A stretch of 56,912 bases of DNA from an uncultured Eubacteriales bacterium (GCA_949289455.1 CASEOA010000047.1:1-56912), one strand, 5' to 3'. Positions 39,185 to 48,194 are shown, counted from the first letter of the stretch. A program made the numbers and translations. Notes: generated by a model not told the origin, from the sequence alone.

Positions 39185-40522
39185 ATGCCAGCCCTGCAAA
39201 ACGATCTCACCCAAGGCGCCGTCAGCCGGAAGCTGATTCAGTACGCCATGCCCCTGGTGGCATCCAGCCTGTTGCAGGCCATCTATTCCATTACGGATAT
39301 CATCATTGCCGGCCACTATATCGGGGAAAACGGCATCTCTGCCATCAACACCTCCAGCGTCATCATGAACATGCTCACCCAGCTGGCCATCGGTGTCACG
39401 GTGGGCGGCAACATCCTGGTGAGCCAGTATTTCGGCAGCGGCGCCCATGAGGACCGCCGGAAGGCGGCGGGCAACACCGTGTCCATCGGAGCTATCGCCG
39501 GCGTACTGTTTACCGCCCTGGTGGTGCTTCTCTGCCGGCCCATCCTGGTGCTGCTGAAGGCCCCCGCTATGGCTGACTCGGTGGCCTACCTGGGTATCTG
39601 TGGGGTGGGCCTGCTCTTCATCTTCGGCTACAACGCCCTGTCGGCTATCCTGCGAGGGGTGGGCAACTCCCGGATTCCGCTGTACTGTATCATCGCGTCA
39701 GTATCCCTCAACGTGGTGCTGGATATCCTCTTTGTGGCGGTGTGGAATATGGGGGTGGCGGGAGCCGCCCTGGCTACCGTCACCGGCCAGGCGGTGTCCT
39801 TTGCCGCCGCCCTGTGCTTTTGCCTGGCCCACCGGGCCGACCTGGGCCTGCTGCCCCGCTACCTGGCCCCCGACCGGCAAGTGGTGAGCCGTACCCTGAA
39901 GCTGGGCCTCCCGGTGGCTCTCCAGTGGACCATCGCCAGCGTGTCCTGGTTGGTGGTGCTCACCCTCATCAACAAGTACGATGTGGACGTGTCGGCCGCC
40001 AACGGGGTGTCCAACAAGATCCGGGATTTTTGTCAGCTCTTTGTCTCCGCCCTCACCACCGGCGCAGGCACTATGTGCGCCCAGTGCCTGGGAGCCAAGC
40101 TGTATGACCGGGCGGAGCAGGTGATGAAAACCTGCATGAAGCTGTCACTGGGCATGGCTACCCTCATTGTGGTGCTGGCCGAGGTGCTGGCCCCCTGGCT
40201 GGTGATGATCTTCACCCCCGACCCCGACGTGCAGGCCTGGGCCGTCATTAACCTGCGCATTGAGATCGTCTGCCAGATCTTCTACGCCGGTATGTTCACC
40301 TACAATACCCTGGCCACCGGTTCGGGCCACACTGTGTTTATCATGTGGAACTCCTTCCTCAACTGCATTGTGGTGCGGCTGGTGCTGGCGGTGGTACTGG
40401 AGCACTTTATGGGCATCTACGGCGTCTATCTGGCCTGTGGCATCGCTGTGTCCAGCTCGGTGCCGGTGGGCTACTGGTTCTACCGCTCCAACCGGTGGAG
40501 GACCATGAAAAACATCCGATAA
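39185..40522 (+). CDS. MATE-family multidrug efflux transporter
   Basis: A 445-residue membrane protein with about twelve helices in two homologous halves (MPLVASSLLQAIYSITDIIIAGHYIG and GLPVALQWTIASVSWLVVLTLINKY). It is an Na+ or H+ antiporter exporting cationic or flavin-like compounds. GGAGAGGATAAGGG precedes the chosen ATG; a GTG-type upstream extension has no site. The substrate is unknown. It is flanked by terminators, so it stands alone. Confidence 0.88.
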   Translation: MPALQNDLTQGAVSRKLIQYAMPLVASSLLQAIYSITDIIIAGHYIGENGISAINTSSVIMNMLTQLAIGVTVGGNILVSQYFGSGAHEDRRKAAGNTVSIGAIAGVLFTALVVLLCRPILVLLKAPAMADSVAYLGICGVGLLFIFGYNALSAILRGVGNSRIPLYCIIASVSLNVVLDILFVAVWNMGVAGAALATVTGQAVSFAAALCFCLAHRADLGLLPRYLAPDRQVVSRTLKLGLPVALQWTIASVSWLVVLTLINKYDVDVSAANGVSNKIRDFCQLFVSALTTGAGTMCAQCLGAKLYDRAEQVMKTCMKLSLGMATLIVVLAEVLAPWLVMIFTPDPDVQAWAVINLRIEIVCQIFYAGMFTYNTLATGSGHTVFIMWNSFLNCIVVRLVLAVVLEHFMGIYGVYLACGIAVSSSVPVGYWFYRSNRWRTMKNIR

Positions 40523-40523
40523 C

Positions 40524-40561
40524 AGAAAAAACGCAGGCCGGACGGCCTGCGTTTTTTCTGT
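40524..40561 (+). terminator. Terminator of the first MATE gene
   Basis: CAGAAAAAACGCAGGCC-gga-CGGCCTGCG and a run of six T. Confidence 0.88.
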
Positions 40562-40564
40562 GGG

Positions 40565-40593
40565 TTGCAAGAAAGCCCGCCGTCCTGTATACT
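40565..40593 (+). promoter_or_regulatory. Sigma-A promoter of the HAD phosphatase gene
   Basis: TTGCAA, 17 bp, TATACT. Confidence 0.75.
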
Positions 40594-40626
40594 GGAGGGG
40601 CAATTTGAACACAGATGGAGTATGCT

Positions 40627-41454
40627 ATGAATGATATTCGACTGATCTGCCTGGATATGGACGGCACCCTGCTGGACGACGACCACGCCACCGTGCCGCC
40701 CCGGAACATCGCCGCCCTCCGGGCGGCCGCGGAGCAGGGGGCTTCGGTGGCCATCGCCAGCGGCCGGGCCTGGGCCCTGCTGCGGGGGGTGGACGCCCAG
40801 CTGGGGGTGACCCGGTACGCCGTGCTGTCCAATGGCGCGGCGGTGCTGGACGTGGCGAAAAACCAGTGGCTCTACCGCCGGCCCATGCCGGAGGAAGCCC
40901 GCCGGGAGGCCATCCGGAAGCTGCTGGACTGGGGACTGCCCTTTGAGGTGTACTGTGAGGGGGAGAACTACATTCAGCAGGACCGGATGGAGCTGGTGGT
41001 GGGCAGCGCCCTCTCACCTGAGTTTGCCCAGGTGCTGCGGGCCTGTTCCCACTTCCCGGAGGATATCAACGCCGCTCTGGACGGCAAGGCGGTGGAGAAG
41101 ATCCACATCTTCCACATCCCGGAGGCCCGAAAACGGGAGCTGCTGGCCTTGACCGATGAGCTGGGCCCTCTGGCGGCGGCCAGCTCATATGAGGGCAACC
41201 TGGAGCTCACCGCACTGGGGGTAAACAAGGGCACCGCCATCCAGGCCCTGTGCGCCCAGCTGGGGCTGGGCCCTGACCAGGTGATGGCCTTTGGGGACGC
41301 GGGCAACGACCTGGAGATGCTCCGCTGGGCCAACTGGTCCTTCGCCATGGCCAACGGCTCCCCGGAGGCCAAGGAGGCAGCCCGCTATGTTACCGGCTCC
41401 AACAAGGAGGGCGGGGTAGGCATGGCAGTGGAACAGTACCTGCTCAACCCATGA
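40627..41454 (+). CDS. Cof-type HAD-superfamily phosphatase
   Basis: A 275-residue hydrolase. Motif I is LDMDGTLLDDD (both catalytic Asp), motif II ASGR, and motif IV FGDAGNDLEMLRWA; the cap domain between about 85 and 185 is of the C2B type. Such enzymes dephosphorylate sugar phosphates, flavin precursors or PLP; the substrate cannot be told from sequence. The start follows GATGGAG at 6 nt. Monocistronic with its own promoter. Confidence 0.87.
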   Translation: MNDIRLICLDMDGTLLDDDHATVPPRNIAALRAAAEQGASVAIASGRAWALLRGVDAQLGVTRYAVLSNGAAVLDVAKNQWLYRRPMPEEARREAIRKLLDWGLPFEVYCEGENYIQQDRMELVVGSALSPEFAQVLRACSHFPEDINAALDGKAVEKIHIFHIPEARKRELLALTDELGPLAAASSYEGNLELTALGVNKGTAIQALCAQLGLGPDQVMAFGDAGNDLEMLRWANWSFAMANGSPEAKEAARYVTGSNKEGGVGMAVEQYLLNP

Positions 41455-41482
41455 AAAACGGCCCGGATCACGGGCTGTTTTT
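41454..41482. terminator. Bidirectional terminator, HAD phosphatase / second MATE
   Basis: AAAAACgGCCCG-gatca-CGGGCtGTTTTT; it overlaps the last codons of the minus-strand MATE gene. Confidence 0.75.
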
Positions 41483-42781
41483 CCGTACCGTATGGAAATA
41501 GCGGGCCAGAAAGCCCAGGGTGGCCAGCAGGCACAGCCCTTCGGAGACCAGGGGGGAGAGCCACACTCCCGTCTCCCCCAGCCAGGCGGACAGCACCATC
41601 AGGCAGCCGGAGATGAGCACCAGCCCCCGTCCAAAGGAGATGGTGAGGGCGGGGAAGGGGTGCTCCATGGCGGTGAAGAATCCGGAGACCACCACGTTGA
41701 ACCCCAGGGGGAGGAAGGACCAGGCATACATCCGCAGGGCGGCCATGGAGTAGCCCAGCAGGGGGTCGTCAGGGGCCAGGAAGAGCCCCACAATGGGTCC
41801 GGCCAGCAGCTGGCAGAGCCCACAGAACAACACCCCTGCTCCCGCCACCAGACGCAGGCCATAGGACAGGAACTTATGGCACACCGGCCGCTCTCCCGCC
41901 CCCAGATAAAAGCTGGACAGGGGCTGCACCCCGTGGGCGGTGCCGATCATGGTCATGAGCACCAGGGTGTTCACATAGCTGACGATGGTATAGGAGGTGA
42001 GGGCGGCCTCTCCGGATACCCGCAGGATAGTCTGGTTGAACAGGAAAATGACGATGCCGTTGGAGAACTCGCTGAGGCCGTCGGCGGTGCCCAAGGGGAT
42101 GATCCTGCGGTAAGCCCCCAGGTTGGGCCGGAATTTGCCAAACCGCAGGGGGGCGGGGTGGCGGATAAAGTAAAAGACAAACACCGCCGTGGAGGTGACC
42201 TGAGACAGTCCGGTGGCCAGGGCGGCCCCCCACACCCCCCAGTGAAAGTGCATGACGAACACATAGTCCAGCAGGATGTTCATGACGGCGCAGGACAGCA
42301 CCCCGATGGTACTGACGTGGGGAGCGCCGTCCGCCTTCACCTGAACCTCCAGGTTGTAGGACACGGTGAAAAAGACGGCGAAGCAGGCGATGGTGCCCAC
42401 ATACTCCTTCACCAGGGGGAGCAGATCCCCATCGGCTCCCAGGAACCGGGCCACCTCCTCCAGGTTGAGGAGCACCCCGGCGGTGAGGGCCAGGGACAGG
42501 GCGATGACTACCGCCAGGTTTTGGTTGAAGTAGTTGCGGGCCTCCTCCTCGTCCCCCCGGCCCAGGGCCAGGGAGAGGACGGTGGAGGTGCCGGTGGCCA
42601 GCAGGATGCCGATGGTGAAGATGAGAGACACAAAGGGCATGGACAGGTTCACCGCCCCCAGGGCATGGCTGCCCACTCCGTGGGCCACGAAAATACCGTC
42701 CACAATGGTGTACAGGGAGAAAATCCACATGGACACAATGGACGGGATGGTGAATTTCAGAAATTTGGATACCAGCTTCAC
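41468..42781 (-). CDS. MATE-family efflux transporter under MerR control
   Basis: A 437-residue twelve-helix transporter, clearly diverged from the other MATE protein here (FTIPSIVSMWIFSLYTIVDGIFVAHGVG). It starts at GTG after GAGGAGGT. Its promoter is the classic MerR type with a 19-bp spacer, and the divergent gene is a drug-binding MerR regulator. It therefore probably exports the compound that the regulator senses. Na+/H+ coupling is assumed from the family. Confidence 0.88.
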   Translation of the reverse strand: MKLVSKFLKFTIPSIVSMWIFSLYTIVDGIFVAHGVGSHALGAVNLSMPFVSLIFTIGILLATGTSTVLSLALGRGDEEEARNYFNQNLAVVIALSLALTAGVLLNLEEVARFLGADGDLLPLVKEYVGTIACFAVFFTVSYNLEVQVKADGAPHVSTIGVLSCAVMNILLDYVFVMHFHWGVWGAALATGLSQVTSTAVFVFYFIRHPAPLRFGKFRPNLGAYRRIIPLGTADGLSEFSNGIVIFLFNQTILRVSGEAALTSYTIVSYVNTLVLMTMIGTAHGVQPLSSFYLGAGERPVCHKFLSYGLRLVAGAGVLFCGLCQLLAGPIVGLFLAPDDPLLGYSMAALRMYAWSFLPLGFNVVVSGFFTAMEHPFPALTISFGRGLVLISGCLMVLSAWLGETGVWLSPLVSEGLCLLATLGFLARYFHTVRKNSP

Positions 42782-42805
42782 GGATAAAACCTCCTCGCTG
42801 GTACC

Positions 42806-42836
42806 ATGATAAACCCTCGTATTATACGAGAGTCAA
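42806..42836 (-). promoter_or_regulatory. MerR-type promoter of the second MATE gene
   Basis: On the minus strand: TTGACT, 19-bp spacer, TATCAT. The spacer contains CTCGTAT-A-ATACGAG (42816-42830), the overlong spacer with central dyad that MerR activators untwist. It probably also represses the divergent merR gene. Confidence 0.85.
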
Positions 42837-42852
42837 GAGGGGGCGCAAAAAA

Positions 42853-43656
42853 TTGAAGGAATATTATCAGATCCACGAGCTAGCCAAGCTCTTTGATCTG
42901 TGCCCGGATACCCTGCGGTACTATGAGGAAAAGGGGCTGCTCCACCCGGCCCGGGGAGAGAATCGCTACCGGCGGTACGGCATTCAGGATGTGTGCACCC
43001 TGAATATCATCCGGGCCCTGCGGGAGCTGGACCTGCCCACCCAGACCATCCGGGGTTATCTGGAGCGGCGGAGCGTGGGAGAGACCCTGGCCTTGCTGGA
43101 TCGGGAGGAGGAGCTGCTGGTCCGCCGGATGGCCGAGCTGGAGGAGGCCCGACAGGAGGCGGAGGACCGGCGGCAGCGGCTGGAGCGGTATCGTGCGGTG
43201 GAGGCCCTGCGGCCGGAGTGGGTGACGGAGGAGGAGCGGCCCTATGTGTTTCTGGAGGAGGACTTCATTCTGGAGAAGGAGATCGACTTCCAGCTCAAGC
43301 GGCTGGCCCAGCGGCACCAAGATTATATCCAGATCATCGGCAGCCAGTGCATGGGGGCGGCGGTAGACCAGAGCAGCCTGGAGCGGGGGATCTTCAACCA
43401 TTTCTCCCGGGTATTTTTCCTCACCAAGCCCGGCCTGCCTTATGACGACAGATTGCCGGCGGGGGAATATGCCCGGCTGTACTACCGGGGGCCCTATGAG
43501 GCCCTGGAGCGCCATCTGGCTTTGCTCACCGGCTTTGTGTCGGCGGCGGGGCGGCGGCCCGCCGGACCACCCCTGGAGCTCTACCGCATTGATGCCCACG
43601 ACACCAACCGGGTGGAGGAGTACGTCACCGAGCTGCAAATCAGAGTAGAGGGCTGA
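42853..43656 (+). CDS. MerR-family regulator with GyrI-like effector domain
   Basis: A 267-residue regulator. The MerR winged HTH covers 1-70 (IHELAKLFDLCPDTLRYYEEKGLL), a charged dimerisation coiled coil covers about 80-125, and an effector-binding domain resembling BmrR/GyrI covers 150-267. It starts at TTG, the only suitable codon behind the GGGGG-containing site. BmrR/TipA-type members bind hydrophobic cations and activate efflux genes; the MerR-type promoter on the divergent MATE gene fits exactly. Confidence 0.85.
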   Translation: MKEYYQIHELAKLFDLCPDTLRYYEEKGLLHPARGENRYRRYGIQDVCTLNIIRALRELDLPTQTIRGYLERRSVGETLALLDREEELLVRRMAELEEARQEAEDRRQRLERYRAVEALRPEWVTEEERPYVFLEEDFILEKEIDFQLKRLAQRHQDYIQIIGSQCMGAAVDQSSLERGIFNHFSRVFFLTKPGLPYDDRLPAGEYARLYYRGPYEALERHLALLTGFVSAAGRRPAGPPLELYRIDAHDTNRVEEYVTELQIRVEG

Positions 43657-43688
43657 GCGGGCACGGAGGTGCCCGGAGCAACCAAGGG

Positions 43689-43721
43689 GAGCTGCCGTAT
43701 CCGTGCGGCAGCTCTTTTTTT
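43689..43721 (+). terminator. Terminator of the merR gene
   Basis: GAGCTGCCG...CGGCAGCTC followed by seven T; ACCAAGG and CCTTGGT extend the dyad on either side. Confidence 0.87.
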
Positions 43722-43731
43722 GCCTTGGTAC

Positions 43732-43787
43732 TTGACAATGCGGTGAGGCAATGCTAGTATAAACACATGAACAAATAATCATATGAG
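43732..43787 (+). promoter_or_regulatory. Promoter and ArsR/SmtB-type operator of the metal-efflux operon
   Basis: TTGACA (43732), 17 bp, TAGTAT (43755). ACATGAACAAATAATCATAT plus GAG (43765-43787) matches the CzrA/SmtB operator pattern TGAACA...TCAnATGA and covers the start site, so apo-repressor should block transcription. Confidence 0.78.
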
Positions 43788-43798
43788 CAGGTGATAAC

Positions 43799-44164
43799 GT
43801 GAATGACAACAACCCCGTAGAATGCTGTGACCTGATGGCGGCCCATCCGGACGTTGTGGAGCTGGTGCGCCGGGAGATGCCTGACGAGGACACCCTATAT
43901 AATCTGGCGGAGCTCTTCCACGTCTTTGGGGACTCCACCCGGATTCGGATTTTGTATGTGCTGTTTACCTCGGAGCTGTGCGTATGCGACATTGCCACCC
44001 TGCTGGGCATGACACAGTCGGCCATCTCCCACCAGCTCCGGCTGCTGAAGAACATGAAGCTGGTGCGTTCCCGCCGGGAGGGCAAGACGGTGTTCTACGC
44101 CCTGGCGGACGACCACGTCAAGACCATCATCAACCAGGGACTGGAACATGTAGGCGAGCTGTGA
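43799..44164 (+). CDS. ArsR/SmtB-family metal-sensing repressor (CadC-like)
   Basis: A 121-residue winged-helix repressor. The DNA-recognition helix is TQSAISHQLRLLKNM. Metal-site residues are visible: an N-terminal C9-C10 pair, the alpha-3 motif ELCVCD (C61, C63) and the alpha-5 site D104/H106 with H117. This layout fits CadC-type Cd/Pb/Zn sensors. It starts at GTG with AGGTG upstream. It is the first gene of repressor-metallochaperone-ATPase and probably represses its own operon. Confidence 0.88.
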   Translation: MNDNNPVECCDLMAAHPDVVELVRREMPDEDTLYNLAELFHVFGDSTRIRILYVLFTSELCVCDIATLLGMTQSAISHQLRLLKNMKLVRSRREGKTVFYALADDHVKTIINQGLEHVGEL

Positions 44165-44185
44165 CGAGAGAGGAGGGAATTTAAA

Positions 44186-44404
44186 ATGAAAAAGCGTTTT
44201 TCCATGGAGCATCTGGACTGCGCCAACTGTGCTGCCAAGATGGAAGCGGCCATTCAGAAGCTGCCGGGGGTGAACCACGCGGCTGTCAGCTTTATGACCC
44301 AGAAGCTGACCATAGACGCCGACGACAGCCGGTTTGAGGAGATTATGGACCAGGCGGCGGCCATCTGCCGGAAGGTGGAGCCCCACTGTGTCATCAAACG
44401 CTAA
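44186..44404 (+). CDS. Heavy-metal-associated domain protein (free-standing HMA)
   Basis: A 72-residue ferredoxin-like HMA domain with the metal motif DCANC (C12, C15). The Asp before the first Cys is typical of the Zn/Cd-type HMA domains in ZntA/CadA rather than copper chaperones. GAGGAGG precedes the start. The neighbouring ATPase lacks its own N-terminal HMA, so this is probably the detached metal-delivery domain of that pump. Confidence 0.87.
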   Translation: MKKRFSMEHLDCANCAAKMEAAIQKLPGVNHAAVSFMTQKLTIDADDSRFEEIMDQAAAICRKVEPHCVIKR

Positions 44405-44417
44405 AGGGGGGAGTCCT

Positions 44418-46325
44418 GTGGGTAAATTGACCGGGAGCCAGCGGCGGGATCTGAGCCGGATTTTGGCGGCGGCAGTACTGCTGGCGGTGGTCAGGCTGCT
44501 GCCAGACCTGTCCCAGCCGCTGGAGGCGGTATGCTATCTGATTCCCTACGCTATTGTGGGCTGGGACGTGGTTTGGAGCGCTCTGCGCAATTTAGTCCGG
44601 GGCCAGGTGTTTGATGAGAACTTTCTCATGGCTCTGGCCACTGTGGGGGCCTTTTTCACCACGGAATACGCCGAGGCTGTCTTTGTCATGCTGTTTTACC
44701 AGGTGGGGGAGCTCTTCCAGAGCTACGCCGTGGACCGCTCCCGTCAGTCCATCGCCCAGCTGATGGACATCTGCCCCCAGTGGGCCAACCTGGAGGGACC
44801 GGACGGCACGGTGACCCAGACCGACCCGGAAGAGGTGCCGGTGGGAGCCCGTATTGTGGTGAAGCCGGGAGAGCGGGTTCCCCTGGACGGGGTAGTGGAG
44901 GAGGGAACCTCCGCCCTGGATACTGCCGCCCTCACCGGCGAGTCCCTGCCCCGGACGGTGGGGGTGGGGGACAGTGTTCTCAGCGGCTGCGTCAACCAGT
45001 CCGGCCTGCTGCGGCTGCGGGTGACCAAGCCGTACGAGGAGTCCACCGTGGCCCGCATTCTGGAGCTGGTGGAGAATGCCGCCGAGCGCAAGTCCCGCTC
45101 CGAACAGTTCATTACCCGGTTCGCCCGGTACTACACTCCCTGCGTGGTGCTGGCCGCCCTGGCACTCTTCCTGCTGCCCACCCTGGCTCTGATCCTCCTG
45201 CCCCAGGCCGCCCTGCCCGCCTTCCTGGCGGGCACCGGATGGAGCCAGTGGCTCCACCGGGCTCTGGTATTCCTGGTGATTTCCTGCCCCTGTGCCCTGG
45301 TGATCTCGGTACCCCTCAGCTTTTTCGGCGGTGTGGGGGGTGCCGGCCGGTGCGGTATCCTGGTGAAGGGGAGCAACTATCTGGAGGCTCTGGCCGCCGC
45401 CGAGACGGTGGTGTTCGACAAGACGGGTACCCTGACCCAGGGGTCCTTCGGGGTCACTGCCCTCCATCCGGCGGAGGGGGTGGAGCCCCACCGCCTGCTG
45501 GAGTACGCCGCCCTGGCGGAGCGGTGGTCAGACCATCCCATCTCCCAGTCCATCCGGGCGGCCTGTCCCCGGGAGCTGGATGCCAGCCGGGTGACCGATG
45601 TCAGGGAGCAGGCGGGTTACGGGGTTGAGGCCCTGGTAGACGGCAATCAGGTGCTGGCGGGCAGCCGTCGGCTGCTGGAGGGGCGCGGCGTCTCTGTGCC
45701 CCCCTCCGAGCTGCCCGGCACCCTGGTCCATGTGGCGGTGGACGGGGCCTACGCCGGCTACATTGTCCTCTCTGATCTGCCCAAGCCAGACGCCAAGGGG
45801 GCCATTGCCCGGCTGAAGGCCCTGGGCGTGAAAAAAGTGGTCATGCTCACCGGGGACACCGAGGAGGCTGCCGCCGCTGTGGCGGCGGAGCTGGGGGTGG
45901 ATGAGTGCCACGCCCAGCTGCTGCCGGGGGACAAGGTGGACCGGGTGGAGCAGCTCCTGGCCCAGACTTCTTCCAAGGGCAAGCTGGTATTTGTGGGGGA
46001 CGGCATCAACGACGCCCCGGTGCTCACCCGGGCCGACGTGGGGGTGGCCATGGGGGCCCTGGGTTCGGACGCCGCCATCGAGGCCGCCGACGTGGTGCTC
46101 ATGGACGACAAGCCCTCCAAACTGGCGGCGGCGGTGGGGATCGCCCGCAAGACGGTCCGCATTGTCCGGCAGAACATCGTCTTTGCCCTGGGGGTAAAGG
46201 GCGTGGTGTTGGCGATGGGGGCCTTTGGTGTGGCCTCCATGTGGGCGGCGGTGTTTGCCGACGTGGGAGTGGCGGTGATCGCCATTCTCAACGCCATGCG
46301 TGCCCTCCGGGTGGAGCGTTGCTGA
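44418..46325 (+). CDS. P1B-type heavy-metal ATPase (Zn/Cd/Pb exporter)
   Basis: A 635-residue pump. The ion-channel motif CPC is C290-P-C292 (SCPCALVISVPLSFFGG), the phosphorylation motif DKTGT is at D334, the HP motif is SDHPISQS, and the hinge is GDGINDAPVLT. The actuator TGES is at about 173-176. It lacks an N-terminal HMA, which is encoded separately just upstream. CPC with an HMA of the DCXXC type and a CadC-like repressor points to Zn/Cd/Pb efflux. It starts at GTG after GGGGGGAG. Confidence 0.92.
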   Translation: MGKLTGSQRRDLSRILAAAVLLAVVRLLPDLSQPLEAVCYLIPYAIVGWDVVWSALRNLVRGQVFDENFLMALATVGAFFTTEYAEAVFVMLFYQVGELFQSYAVDRSRQSIAQLMDICPQWANLEGPDGTVTQTDPEEVPVGARIVVKPGERVPLDGVVEEGTSALDTAALTGESLPRTVGVGDSVLSGCVNQSGLLRLRVTKPYEESTVARILELVENAAERKSRSEQFITRFARYYTPCVVLAALALFLLPTLALILLPQAALPAFLAGTGWSQWLHRALVFLVISCPCALVISVPLSFFGGVGGAGRCGILVKGSNYLEALAAAETVVFDKTGTLTQGSFGVTALHPAEGVEPHRLLEYAALAERWSDHPISQSIRAACPRELDASRVTDVREQAGYGVEALVDGNQVLAGSRRLLEGRGVSVPPSELPGTLVHVAVDGAYAGYIVLSDLPKPDAKGAIARLKALGVKKVVMLTGDTEEAAAAVAAELGVDECHAQLLPGDKVDRVEQLLAQTSSKGKLVFVGDGINDAPVLTRADVGVAMGALGSDAAIEAADVVLMDDKPSKLAAAVGIARKTVRIVRQNIVFALGVKGVVLAMGAFGVASMWAAVFADVGVAVIAILNAMRALRVERC

Positions 46326-46333
46326 AATACATA

Positions 46334-46369
46334 AAAACCGGGTCCGCGGTGCTCCGCGGGCCCGGTTTC
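46334..46369 (+). terminator. Terminator of the metal-efflux operon
   Basis: AACCGGGTCCGCGG-tgct-CCGCGGGCCCGGTT with a short T-run. Confidence 0.7.
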
Positions 46370-46414
46370 GCTATGAAAACTACTTTTTGAACTGCTGACT
46401 TGCGGCAGGCCGTC

Positions 46415-47410
46415 TCAGGCCATTTCCCCCGCCAGGGAGCGCTCCATGTAGTCCCGGATAATCTCCCGGTCGCCGGTCTGGCCCAGCACCCACATGAGCT
46501 TGGTCACCGCCGCTTCGGTGGTCATGTCCCGGCCCTGGATGACCCCCTGCTCCAGGGCCCGCTGGCCCACCTCGTAGAGGGAGAAGTCGCTGGGCTCATA
46601 CAGGCACTGGCTGCACACCACCACGGTCATTCCCGCCTGGGCGGCGGCCTGGAGTTTGGCGATCAGGTCCCGGCGGACAAAGTGGAGGCCCCCCGCCCCA
46701 AAGGCCTCGATGACGATGCCGCGGTAGTGCATCTGAAGGAGCATATCGAAGATCTCCGGGTCCAGGCCGGGAGTGAGCTTGATAAGGAACACTTTGTCGC
46801 ACAGTCTGTCCCGGAGAGCGCAGGCCCCGGAGAGGTTGGGAATGGCGGCGGGGTGGATCTGGAGTCCCTTGCCGTCCACGTTGGCGGCCAGGGGCCAGTT
46901 GACGCTCTCAAAGGCGTCAAAGTCGGTGGTGCGGGTTTTCACTGCCCGGCAGCCCAGAATCACCTTCCGGTCAAAGGCCAGAAAGACCCCCGCAACCCTG
47001 GAGGCCGCCATGGCCAGAGCGGTGCGCAGATTTTCCATGCCGTCACTGAGGGGGTGGGTCATGGGCAGCTGGGCCCCGGTGAGGACCACCGGGATGGGAA
47101 TGCCCCGCAGCATGAAGGAGAGCACCGAAGCGGTATAGGCCATGGTATCGGTGCCGTGGGTGATAACAATGCCGTCGTAGGCGTCCCGCTGGGCGAACAC
47201 CTGCCGGGCGATGGTCTGCCACTCCTCCGGCTGGATGTTGGAGGAATCCAGGTGGAGAATGTCATGGATGGTGATTTCATAGGCGTCGGTGACGCCGTGG
47301 GGGAGGAGCCGGGCCAGTTCCTCTCCCGCCAGGCCGGGGGCCAGGCCCGCCCCAGTGGGCAGGGAGGCGATGGTGCCGCCGGTGGTGAGCAGCAGAATCC
47401 GGGGCCGCAC
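46415..47410 (-). CDS. ansA: Type I (cytosolic) L-asparaginase
   Basis: A 331-residue enzyme hydrolysing L-asparagine to aspartate and ammonia. The first catalytic Thr lies in LLTTGGTIAS and the second in the GIVITHGTDTMAYTASVLSF block, with the Lys of the triad further on. No signal peptide, so the low-affinity cytosolic type is likely. It starts at GTG directly after the stop of the flavoprotein gene, with GGAGGTG as site; both form one operon. Confidence 0.9.
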   Translation of the reverse strand: MRPRILLLTTGGTIASLPTGAGLAPGLAGEELARLLPHGVTDAYEITIHDILHLDSSNIQPEEWQTIARQVFAQRDAYDGIVITHGTDTMAYTASVLSFMLRGIPIPVVLTGAQLPMTHPLSDGMENLRTALAMAASRVAGVFLAFDRKVILGCRAVKTRTTDFDAFESVNWPLAANVDGKGLQIHPAAIPNLSGACALRDRLCDKVFLIKLTPGLDPEIFDMLLQMHYRGIVIEAFGAGGLHFVRRDLIAKLQAAAQAGMTVVVCSQCLYEPSDFSLYEVGQRALEQGVIQGRDMTTEAAVTKLMWVLGQTGDREIIRDYMERSLAGEMA

Positions 47411-48016
47411 TCAAAACACCTCCGCCGTGGCCTCCGCCCGGGCCATGGCCTGGGCCATCAGGGCGTCCTTGTCGTTGCGGATGTCATCCAGTCCCTCAGC
47501 GGCCAGGCAGAGGAACTGGTCGATGCCGTACATGGCGCACAGGGCCTCCAGCTGCCGGGCCCCCATCTCCATCCAGGCGGTCTCCGGGCTGGAGAAGTTG
47601 CCGCCCCGGGTGGTGATGAACAGCAGTTTGTCCGCCCGGCATTTGCCCACGCTTCTGCCCAGGTCGTCATAGCCGAAGGTGATATCGGTAACCGAGATCC
47701 GCTCCAGGTAAATCTTTAAAATGGCGGGGAAGGACAGATCCCAGAAGGGGGCGGCGATGACCAGCTTGCCGGCGCCGGCAAACTGGTGGGCGGGGGCAAA
47801 CATGGGGTGGTCCAGCTTGCCGGCGTTCCACAGGGCGTCCCGCTCCTCCAGTACCTCGGGGTACTGGGGAGGCAGCCGGTGGGTGCACAGATCCAGTTCG
47901 GTGAGGCTTGCCTGGGAGTGGAGGGCCTGCCACTTGGACAGGAAATGCCGGGCCAGCTTCAAAGAGCGGGATCGATCCCCCCGGACACAGGCGTTGATAA
48001 ACAGCAGATCATCCAT
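47411..48016 (-). CDS. FMN-dependent NADH-azoreductase/quinone reductase-like flavoprotein
   Basis: A 201-residue flavodoxin-fold protein. FINACVRGDRSRSLKLARHFL has the FMN-phosphate loop of the AzoR/NQO family, LVIAAPFWDLSFPAILKIYLERI matches the central block, and FITTRGG the third. It would reduce quinones, azo or nitro compounds with NAD(P)H. The start follows GGAG at 8 nt; an ATG three codons earlier is poorly spaced. It is coupled to ansA for no obvious metabolic reason. Confidence 0.82.
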   Translation of the reverse strand: MDDLLFINACVRGDRSRSLKLARHFLSKWQALHSQASLTELDLCTHRLPPQYPEVLEERDALWNAGKLDHPMFAPAHQFAGAGKLVIAAPFWDLSFPAILKIYLERISVTDITFGYDDLGRSVGKCRADKLLFITTRGGNFSSPETAWMEMGARQLEALCAMYGIDQFLCLAAEGLDDIRNDKDALMAQAMARAEATAEVF

Positions 48017-48130
48017 CGTAAACACTCCAAAACAGTAAGTTTTATCAGTCCTATGCTACCATAGACGGGGGACGGACGCAAGGGCGGCCGGTGGGCCGGA
48101 GAAAGAAAAAGAAAAAATCGAAAATAGTTG

Positions 48131-48159
48131 TTGACAACAGAGGGGGAACGTGGTAATAT
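48131..48159 (+). promoter_or_regulatory. Sigma-A promoter of tRNA-Leu
   Basis: TTGACA, 17 bp, TAATAT, 35 bp ahead of the tRNA. Confidence 0.8.
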
Positions 48160-48194
48160 AAATCCTGCGCTGAGCGAAAGCGCGACAATCAAAT

